From Frankiaceae bacterium (lineage in GTDB: Bacteria; Actinomycetota; Actinomycetes; JAFAQI01), in NCBI GenBank assembly GCA_030840615.1, contig JAVEEE010000129.1, positions 1 to 8,182 of the forward strand: DNA of 8,182 nucleotides, given 5' to 3'. Positions 1-5,175 of this stretch are shown piece by piece (the first letter of the stretch is position 1; every line of letters starts with the position of its first letter). The position numbers were made by a program, and so were the translations under genes. The notes under the pieces were generated by a model, which worked only from the letters and a program-made list of their open reading frames with translations, made no database searches and was not told the origin of the DNA.

Positions 1-812
1 CGCATCGCCTTGGCGCTGGACGGGCTGAGCACCTGGGTGCCGTCCGCGGCGCGGCCGTCGTCCAGGTGCATCCGCGCCAACGCCAGGAGCTCGCGCGCCG
101 GCGCCGTGATGACGCCGGCGGGTCCCATCGCCCGGGTGAAGAACCAGATCGGCGCGACCTCGGGAGCACCGTCGGCACCGGTTGGCAGGTGGCCGACCGC
201 GGCCCGCCGCAGGATCGCCTCGTCGGCGAGCGTCACGGTATCGACCGCGCCGAGCGGCTCGAGCAGATGCGTGCGCAGCGCAGCATCCCAGCTCACGCCC
301 CGGAAGTGTTCGATCAACCGGCCCAGCAGCGTGAAGCCCGAGTTGCAGTAGGAGAAGAAGGCGCCCGGCGGGCTGGTCTGCGCGAGACCCGACATCGCCT
401 CGACGTACTTGGTGATGCAGTCGTCGCCGCGGCCGAAGTCGTCGAAGACGTCGCCGTCCATGCCGCTGGTGTGGCTCATCAGCTGCCGGATCGTGATGGT
501 CGCAGCGGCCGTCGGGTCGGCGTTGCTGAACGACGTCAGATAGTCGGCGATCGGGCTGTCGAGGTCGATCAGGCCCTCGTCGACCAGCTGCATCACGAGG
601 GTGGCGGTGTAGATCTTCGAGATCGAGCCGATCTGGAAGATCGTGTCGGGAGTGACCTCGACACCCGTTCGCACGTTGGTGAGCCCGGTGACCGCCTCCA
701 CCACCTGGTCACCGCGCTGCACGGCAACCGATGCCCCGACGACACCGTGCTTGGTCGCAAGATCGTCGAGCCGCGACTGCAGGCTGCCGGCGAGATCGTC
801 CATCGATGTCAT
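1..812 (-). CDS. Serine hydrolase, beta-lactamase / D-Ala-D-Ala carboxypeptidase fold (C-terminus outside window)
   Basis: Class C beta-lactamase-type serine hydrolase (the PF00144 family, which includes penicillin-binding-protein-like peptidases and EstB-like esterases). The 270 visible residues show the SxxK nucleophile motif as Ser63-Ile-Ser-Lys66, the family's HTSG segment at His114-Gly117, and the second catalytic motif YxN as Tyr155-Cys-Asn157. The third motif (H/KxG) should lie beyond the left edge. The ATG at 812 was chosen because GGAGG ends six bases upstream; another ATG at 803 has poorer spacing. There is no signal peptide, so a cytosolic esterase-like role fits better than cell-wall or antibiotic hydrolysis. 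The gene follows the patatin after 111 bases in the same direction. It may be the last operon member or a separate unit. The substrate cannot be assigned. Confidence 0.93.
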   Translation of the reverse strand, partial: MTSMDDLAGSLQSRLDDLATKHGVVGASVAVQRGDQVVEAVTGLTNVRTGVEVTPDTIFQIGSISKIYTATLVMQLVDEGLIDLDSPIADYLTSFSNADPTAAATITIRQLMSHTSGMDGDVFDDFGRGDDCITKYVEAMSGLAQTSPPGAFFSYCNSGFTLLGRLIEHFRGVSWDAALRTHLLEPLGAVDTVTLADEAILRRAAVGHLPTGADGAPEVAPIWFFTRAMGPAGVITAPARELLALARMHLDDGRAADGTQVLSPSSAKAM

Positions 813-923
813 GTCGCTCCTCCGTGTCTGCTCAACGGTAGGTGCGCCAGGCGGCAAGCAGCGACGTGCGATCCGACGAGTCCCACGCCATCCGATCGTG
901 CCCGCGAACGAAGCGCCGAGGTG
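813..923 (-). other. Intergenic gap between the patatin and serine hydrolase genes
   Basis: This is the only sizeable non-coding stretch in the window. On the minus strand it holds the ribosome binding site above and a TACCGT near 840 that resembles an actinobacterial -10 box, but I find no convincing -35 at normal spacing. There is no hairpin followed by a T tract. It may contain a promoter for the serine hydrolase gene, but the sequence does not prove this. Confidence 0.4.
817..823 (-). promoter_or_regulatory. Ribosome binding site of the serine hydrolase gene
   Basis: The minus strand reads GGAGGAG, and its GGAGG core ends six bases before the ATG at 812. It is the strongest Shine-Dalgarno sequence in the window. 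Together with the 111-base gap it suggests that this gene is initiated independently rather than by coupling. Confidence 0.8.
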
Positions 924-2360
924 TCAGACGTGGCTTCGGTGCGCGGCTCGCAACACCAGCTTCGCGACCTCCTCGACCGCCCGGGCCCGGTCCGGCAGGT
1001 CGTGAGCACCCGTCGGTTCGAGCGACACCGCCGCCCGGGCGAGGTCATCGATCCCGGCGTGCACCGCTCCCAGCGCCGCGCCGCCGGGGCCCACCACGGA
1101 CAGGGTGCGCAGCGCGTGCGGGAGGCGCAGCACCCCGGCGAAATGCCGGCGTAGTGACAGTGACCGCACCGGAGCGTCGGCCGGCAGATCGAGCTCGTAG
1201 GTCGCCGAGTCGGCACCGACGCTGAAACCGCCGCCGGTCGCGTGCCACCGGCTGCCGTCCGTGCAGTCGACGTGTCCGACGACGGGCACCTGCCGGGACG
1301 GGTCGGCACGAAACGCCGCGACGTCGCGGATCTCGGCCACCAGTTCGACGGTGACCCGGCCGAGCCCGGCGAGCTGTCCCGACAGCCGCTCATGGGTGCG
1401 CACGCCCAACGGAGGGTCCGTCATCGCCGTCGCTCGGTCGTCCAAGCCGACCCCCGCCGCCTCCATCCCGGACAGGTAGCGGTGCGCGTCGCGGTGACCC
1501 ATGTCGATGAGGGTGTCGGCACTGATCCGCCCGGCGTAGAAGTCGGGGTCGAGCGGCAGCGGCACTTCCGGCTTGACGACGTGCAGCACCACCGGTGTCG
1601 TCGTACCGTGCACCGGCTCCCCGCCGAGCCGTCGCCGGTTGATGTCGGCGACTACCTCCAGCTCTGCCTGCAGGCCACCGTTGGCACTCATCTCGATCAT
1701 GTGCACGTATTGCTCGAACGGGCCGTCGCCGTAGCGCTCGGTGTTGCCGATGCACCACACGAGCCAGACCTCGGTGGCGCCCCGGCGGACCGCCTCCAAC
1801 ACGTTCGCGTCCTTGATCCAGACGGCATCGGTGAGGATGCGGCCGCGGGTCCGCACGGCCGGCATGAGCATGGGCAGCGAGACAGCCGCAACCAGCACGT
1901 CGAGGTCGATCTCGTCGTTGGGCACCGCGAGGCACGTCTTCGTGGCGAAGTCACACACGTTGACCGTGCCCACCGCACCCGTTCGCGCGGTCGCGGAGCG
2001 CACCTCGGCGACGTCGATGCCGAGGTGAGGAAGCACGTGATCGCGGACGCCGGAGGCGTCTCCGAGCGCAGGCCACTGAGCCGGGCCGCGCACGAACTCG
2101 CGCCAGGGCAGCAAAGCGGAGAACTCCTTGACGTCGAGCGCGCTCCATCGCCGTACGATCTCGGCCGGCTCCAGCCCCGACAGCAGCATCCCCGTCGTGA
2201 ACGTGCCACCGGACGTGCCGTCGACGTGACCGAACGACAGCCCGGCGTCCGCGAGTGCCCGGACGACCCCGGCCTGCCATGCGACGCGCATCCCGCCGCC
2301 GGCGAGCACCAGCGCCCGTCGCGGCTCCGCACCCGCCGCAACGCCGAGCAGCCCGGTCAC
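924..2360 (-). CDS. Patatin-like phospholipase/acyl hydrolase with C-terminal extension shared with the GMC protein
   Basis: The protein is 478 residues counted from the GTG at 2360. Residues 16-205 form a patatin domain: oxyanion loop Gly21-Gly-Gly-Met-Arg25, nucleophile elbow Gly48-Thr-Ser50-Gly-Gly52, and catalytic-Asp region Thr177-Asp178-Ala179. The family normally has Asp-Gly at the last site, so Ala179 is unusual. Patatins hydrolyse acyl esters of lipids with a Ser-Asp dyad. Residues from about 322 to 478 lie beyond the patatin core and resemble the C-terminal domain of the GMC protein: G-x-V-D-C at 362-366, and G-x-V-H then D-x-A-R at 431-442. There is no signal peptide or membrane helix. 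The frame is open upstream to 2564, but that part lies inside the neighbouring membrane-protein gene and has low-complexity Arg/Ala composition. GTG 2360 is the only plausible start now; the original one was probably ATG 2386 (see the repeat at 2348-2381). Confidence 0.92.
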   Translation of the reverse strand: MTGLLGVAAGAEPRRALVLAGGGMRVAWQAGVVRALADAGLSFGHVDGTSGGTFTTGMLLSGLEPAEIVRRWSALDVKEFSALLPWREFVRGPAQWPALGDASGVRDHVLPHLGIDVAEVRSATARTGAVGTVNVCDFATKTCLAVPNDEIDLDVLVAAVSLPMLMPAVRTRGRILTDAVWIKDANVLEAVRRGATEVWLVWCIGNTERYGDGPFEQYVHMIEMSANGGLQAELEVVADINRRRLGGEPVHGTTTPVVLHVVKPEVPLPLDPDFYAGRISADTLIDMGHRDAHRYLSGMEAAGVGLDDRATAMTDPPLGVRTHERLSGQLAGLGRVTVELVAEIRDVAAFRADPSRQVPVVGHVDCTDGSRWHATGGGFSVGADSATYELDLPADAPVRSLSLRRHFAGVLRLPHALRTLSVVGPGGAALGAVHAGIDDLARAAVSLEPTGAHDLPDRARAVEEVAKLVLRAAHRSHV

Positions 2361-2381
2361 GCCGGCAGCCCGGTCATGCTG
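2348..2381. repeat. Imperfect 17-bp tandem duplication at the patatin start
   Basis: Two adjacent 17-base units, 2348-2364 and 2365-2381, match at 15 of 17 positions, with two C/T differences. The first 12 bases of each (plus strand GCAGCCCGGTCA) are identical. Seventeen is not a multiple of three, so a duplication here shifts frame. If one copy is removed, the ATG at 2386, which overlaps the upstream TGA as ATGA, reads straight into the patatin as M-T-S-M-T-G-L-L-G-V. With both copies present, that ATG opens only a 9-codon frame ending at 2357, and the patatin must start at GTG 2360. Confidence 0.75.
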
Positions 2382-2386
2382 GTCAT
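2357..2386 (-). other. Nine-codon mini-frame bridging two genes
   Basis: ATG at 2386-2384 overlaps the stop of the small membrane protein gene (ATGA). The frame codes for M-T-S-M-T-G-L-P-A and stops with TGA at 2359-2357, which overlaps the patatin start codon GTG at 2360-2358 (GTGA). It could pass terminating ribosomes from one gene to the next, or it may simply be the relic of the original patatin start. No functional peptide is claimed. Confidence 0.4.
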
Positions 2387-2778
2387 GTGCGGCGCCGTTG
2401 GCGCACGCACCAGGCCACGGCAAGTACGCCGCTCGCCGCGTCCTGTGCCGAGACGAGCAGCGCCAGCCGACTGAACACGCCGCGGCGTACGCCGATCGCC
2501 ACCGCGGCGGCGGCGCCGAGCTTCTGCGTGGCTCCCCACGCGACGACACCCGTCTCGGGCTCACTCGCGTGCAGGGCCTGCAGCTGCAGGCCGCCGATGA
2601 CAGTCATGAACATGCCGACGGTCGCGAACCCCTGGCGGCTTCCCGGTGTGTTCTCGGCGCCCAGCACGTGCAGCACCCGGCCGGCGGCACACATCTGCAC
2701 GAGGCCGCTCACCGCGGTCAGCGCGGCGATTCCCTCCAGCATCCGGGTGAGGCGGTCGTCCGAGATCGCCGTCGTCAT
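2383..2778 (-). CDS. Small four-helix integral membrane protein, unrecognised family
   Basis: This is a 131-residue protein that I do not recognise as a named family. Hydrophobic segments lie at about 15-33, 50-70, 77-98 and 103-124, with an acidic N-terminus and an Arg-rich C-terminus (R-Q-R-R-R-T). This suggests a compact four-helix inner-membrane protein. A His-containing loop separates helices 1 and 2, and E-P-E-T precedes helix 3. The start is the ATG at 2778, whose ATGA overlaps the stop of the DUF1772-like gene by four bases. The frame is open further upstream, to 2880, but that part is shadow inside the neighbour. Size and topology resemble the DUF1772-like neighbour, so the two could be partners, but I see no clear sequence match between them. 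No enzymatic motif is visible. Confidence 0.8.
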   Translation of the reverse strand: MTTAISDDRLTRMLEGIAALTAVSGLVQMCAAGRVLHVLGAENTPGSRQGFATVGMFMTVIGGLQLQALHASEPETGVVAWGATQKLGAAAAVAIGVRRGVFSRLALLVSAQDAASGVLAVAWCVRQRRRT

Positions 2779-3251
2779 CGCGTCACCCGTCCGACGTCGC
2801 CGGCAGCCAGGACGCACCAGACCGCTGCGACCCACACCGCGGTCGTCGTCATCCACCGCACGTTGTTCCAGTGCATCCACTTCCCCAGCTCCGTGGTCAG
2901 CTCGTGGGGGTCACGGCTCTCCTCGATCCGGGTGTTGACCGGGACGAGGTAACGCCGGAACACGCCGAGGGTGATGTAGAGCCAGGCGAGCGACACCGCG
3001 ATCGCCAGCGACGCCCAGGACCACCACGACAAGGCGAGGACCGCCACGCCGCTGACGGTCGCAATCGGGAAGAGGATCGTGAAGAAGCGGGTGGCCGCCT
3101 TGACCGGACCGGTGAAGTGCACGCCGACGTTGTCCGGGGTCAGTCCGACCCAGCTCTGGTAGAGGAAGAGCCTGACGCACCACATCGTGCCCGCATACAC
3201 GCTCGCGCAGGCGAGGAACACCGCGAGGCACGCGGTGAGGGCCGCCGCCAT
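2775..3251 (-). CDS. DUF1772 / anthrone-oxygenase-like membrane protein
   Basis: The protein is 158 residues with hydrophobic segments at about 3-25, 52-75, 78-98 and 131-151. Between helices 3 and 4 it has P-V-N-T-R-I (104-109), then E-L-G-K-W-M-H-W-N-N-V-R-W (121-133). This fits the DUF1772 pattern of a P-x-N-x-x-L/I segment followed by a W-x-x-H/N-x-x-R segment before the last helix. That family is also annotated as anthrone oxygenase, from cofactor-free enzymes in aromatic polyketide pathways; most bacterial members are uncharacterised. The start is the ATG at 3251, whose A is the last base of the preceding stop (TGATG). A longer frame to 3434 is shadow. Assignment rests on recalled family patterns; the membrane topology is firmer than the family name. 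Confidence 0.8.
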   Translation of the reverse strand: MAAALTACLAVFLACASVYAGTMWCVRLFLYQSWVGLTPDNVGVHFTGPVKAATRFFTILFPIATVSGVAVLALSWWSWASLAIAVSLAWLYITLGVFRRYLVPVNTRIEESRDPHELTTELGKWMHWNNVRWMTTTAVWVAAVWCVLAAGDVGRVTR

Positions 3252-4150
3252 CAAGAGTCCGCGGCGCCGAGTGCCGACCCGTGTGGCGCATTGGGTGGCT
3301 CGAGCCACTGCTCCGACATCGTGAGGTCGACGACCGAATCGATGCCTTCCTCGACCGGTGCCAGCGGAGTGTCGGAGGTGACGAACCAGCTCTCGATGTG
3401 GTCGTCGAGGATGCCGTGGGTCTCCGGCAACCACACCGTGAACAGCGGCCGGCCGCTGATGTCGAGCGTGCGCAGCGGGTCGACCCGCGGGCTGTCTCCG
3501 AGGTAGAGCCGCGCGCCGGCCCAGCGCCCGACGGCGACGTGTGCCTTGGCCTGAAACGCGACCGAGGACCGCATGAGCATGCCGCGGAAGGTGCAGTAGT
3601 TGCTGGACGAGACCGACAGCGGGATGCCGGGGCTGCGCGGCACGTCGATCTCGATGCGGACGGCGAGCTGCCCGTCGAGGTCGTACTGGCTGGTGACTTC
3701 GCGGTCGCTGATCGTGTAGTCGAGATTGGCCTGGTGCTTGGGCATGCCCCAGATGCCCTTCCCGCCACGCACGGAGATCTCGGTGCTGACCGGAAGGTCC
3801 AGAACGTACTGCCCGGTGCCGTAGTGCCCGCGCAGCAGCATCGGCAGCAATGCGGGCGCCGGTCCGGCGCCGTGCGTGCAGGCGATCGCGACCGAGAACT
3901 CGATGTAGGACCCGATGTCGGTCGTCCGGTAGTCGATGACGGTCAGGAACAACACCCCTCGACCGTTGGGCAGGCGCAGCGGATGCACCTCTCCACCTGG
4001 CAGCAGTGCCGCAGCGGCCGCTGCGTCGATGCCGAATCCCACCATCAAGGCGGGGCTGTGCTCGGAGTTGACCGGCATCATGAACGGGATGCCGTCGACC
4101 CGGGCGTAGCGGCCGGTGAGACGACGCTGACGGCGCAGATCGGTGCTCAC
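3251..4150 (-). CDS. Acetoacetate decarboxylase-like protein
   Basis: This 299-residue protein is close to the usual length for the acetoacetate decarboxylase superfamily. Its hallmark is G-K-G-I-W-G-M-P-K138-H139-Q-A, matching the family's G-x-P-K segment where the Schiff-base lysine sits. In classical decarboxylases two lysines are adjacent, the second lowering the pKa of the first; here the second is His139. Glu84 in S-Y-I-E-F fits the conserved active-site Glu. This resembles superfamily members with other chemistries (aldol or dehydratase reactions through an imine), so a beta-keto-acid or related carbonyl substrate is inferred, not acetoacetate specifically. The start is GTG at 4150, forming a GTGA overlap with the hydrolase stop. 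No signal peptide or helices, so cytosolic. Confidence 0.88.
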   Translation of the reverse strand: MSTDLRRQRRLTGRYARVDGIPFMMPVNSEHSPALMVGFGIDAAAAAALLPGGEVHPLRLPNGRGVLFLTVIDYRTTDIGSYIEFSVAIACTHGAGPAPALLPMLLRGHYGTGQYVLDLPVSTEISVRGGKGIWGMPKHQANLDYTISDREVTSQYDLDGQLAVRIEIDVPRSPGIPLSVSSSNYCTFRGMLMRSSVAFQAKAHVAVGRWAGARLYLGDSPRVDPLRTLDISGRPLFTVWLPETHGILDDHIESWFVTSDTPLAPVEEGIDSVVDLTMSEQWLEPPNAPHGSALGAADS

Positions 4151-5175
4151 TGCTCCAGCTCCTTCAGGATCGTCGGGAAGATGTCCGTCGCTGCGCGCGC
4201 ACCCAGGAAGATGTCGAGATGGCCGTAGCGGTCGAACCGATGCAGTGCGTGGTAACCGGGCCGATGCATGTCCAGCCAGCGGAAGGTCCGCTCCTGCGAC
4301 TCGGGCAGGAAGCAGCGGTTGCGTTGGCCGGCGAGAAGTGCGATCCGCGCATCCGTCTGAGGTGGCTGAGCCACGACGCTGGCCGGCAGGGCGGGCTCGT
4401 CGGTCACCCGGACGAGATGGCCGCGGGCGGCGCAGCGATCCATCTGGCGGAAGAAGCTCATCGGCACCGCGCCGAACTCGTGCCGCAGCCAGTCGTGTGT
4501 CGCCTCATTGAGGTTTTCGTGCCGCCACAGCGCCGGGAAGCCGGCGCCGTAGGTGAAGCTGACCATCCGGCAGACGGAGTTGTGGCACTCGCGGTGCGTC
4601 GCGCGCACCGTCGTCACGATCGCTTTCGACAGCAACGTCGGCGGGTTGTCACCCCACGCCGGATCGATGAACTGCGTGAAGCGCGCAACCAGCGGGACAG
4701 CGTTGTGAATCTTCAGCCGCGACCACAGCGGGATCACCGGGTGCAGGGAAACCGCGTTGGAGACCACGCTGGTCACCTGCGGCAGCAGCCCGGCGACCAG
4801 GGACATCATGAAGCTCGTCGACCCCTGACAGTGCACGACGGCCCGCAACGTCGGGCTGCCGGTCTGCTCGCTCACCGTGCGGACCGCGGCGGGATGGTCG
4901 TGCACGGCGGCCGCGTCGAGCGTCCACTCCGTCGGTGCGAGGTCGATGCTGGCCCGCCAGTTGAGCAGCCAGACGTCCCAACCGGCGTCGAGAAGCGCGT
5001 CGACGACGGTCTCGTCGGTCGGCGGGCGGAAAAGGTTGGCGCGGACACCGGCGCCGTGGACGAGCAACACCGGACCGCGGACGGCGGCACGAGTCCCTTC
5101 GACGTGCACCAGGTTGAGCGGGTGACCATCTCCGGCCACGAACGGGACGACCGTCTCGGTCGTCCCCACACTCAC
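4147..5175 (-). CDS. Alpha/beta-fold hydrolase with cysteine in the nucleophile position
   Basis: This 342-residue alpha/beta hydrolase has the oxyanion-hole motif His40-Gly-Ala-Gly43 after the first core strand. The nucleophile elbow reads Val114-His115-Cys116-Gln117-Gly118-Ser119, so Cys replaces the usual Ser (codon TGT at 4830-4828). The catalytic His is likely His319 in Y-G-H-L-D. The strand that normally supplies the acid reads G-Q-R-N286-R-C-F-L-P, with Asn at the expected Asp. Cys nucleophiles are known in dienelactone hydrolases and PHA synthases, so acyl transfer or activated-ester or lactone hydrolysis are options. A Cys-rich segment E-C-H-N-S-V-C (196-202) may be structural. The GTG at 5175 overlaps the upstream stop as GTGA and has AGGTG five bases before it. 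A second GTG at 5169 is possible. I recall larger actinobacterial proteins joining a GMC domain to a similar hydrolase, which would fit a partnership with the GMC gene. Confidence 0.9.
   Translation of the reverse strand: MSVGTTETVVPFVAGDGHPLNLVHVEGTRAAVRGPVLLVHGAGVRANLFRPPTDETVVDALLDAGWDVWLLNWRASIDLAPTEWTLDAAAVHDHPAAVRTVSEQTGSPTLRAVVHCQGSTSFMMSLVAGLLPQVTSVVSNAVSLHPVIPLWSRLKIHNAVPLVARFTQFIDPAWGDNPPTLLSKAIVTTVRATHRECHNSVCRMVSFTYGAGFPALWRHENLNEATHDWLRHEFGAVPMSFFRQMDRCAARGHLVRVTDEPALPASVVAQPPQTDARIALLAGQRNRCFLPESQERTFRWLDMHRPGYHALHRFDRYGHLDIFLGARAATDIFPTILKELEQ
4159..4164 (-). promoter_or_regulatory. Ribosome binding site deciding the GTG start of the decarboxylase-like gene
   Basis: The minus strand reads AAGGAG, eight bases before GTG 4150 and inside the final codons of the alpha/beta hydrolase gene. 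It supports the GTG at the GTGA overlap as the true start. Confidence 0.7.

Noticed and set aside
1..812. Beta-lactamase conferring antibiotic resistance
   Set aside because: No signal peptide, and the context is lipid-type enzymes. The fold is shared with many esterases and peptidases.
909..938. Six-base inverted repeat (CGAAGC/GCTTCG) around the patatin stop codon as a terminator
   Set aside because: The loop is 18 bases and no T tract follows, so there is no support for a terminator.
66..1154. Long plus-strand open frame opposite the serine hydrolase and patatin end
   Set aside because: Arg/Ala/Asp/His-rich with no recognisable domain, and antisense to two genes with intact catalytic motifs. 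Typical of GC-rich shadow frames.
809..1393. Minus-strand frame spanning the patatin end and the intergenic gap
   Set aside because: Ser/Arg/Pro-rich, no motif, and largely overlaps the patatin C-terminal region in another frame.
1242..2474. Plus-strand frame of about 410 codons opposite the patatin
   Set aside because: Low-complexity composition and no motifs; the minus strand carries a clear patatin.
2361..2564. Upstream extension of the patatin frame
   Set aside because: It lies inside the small membrane protein gene and is Arg/Ala-rich without homology to patatin N-termini.
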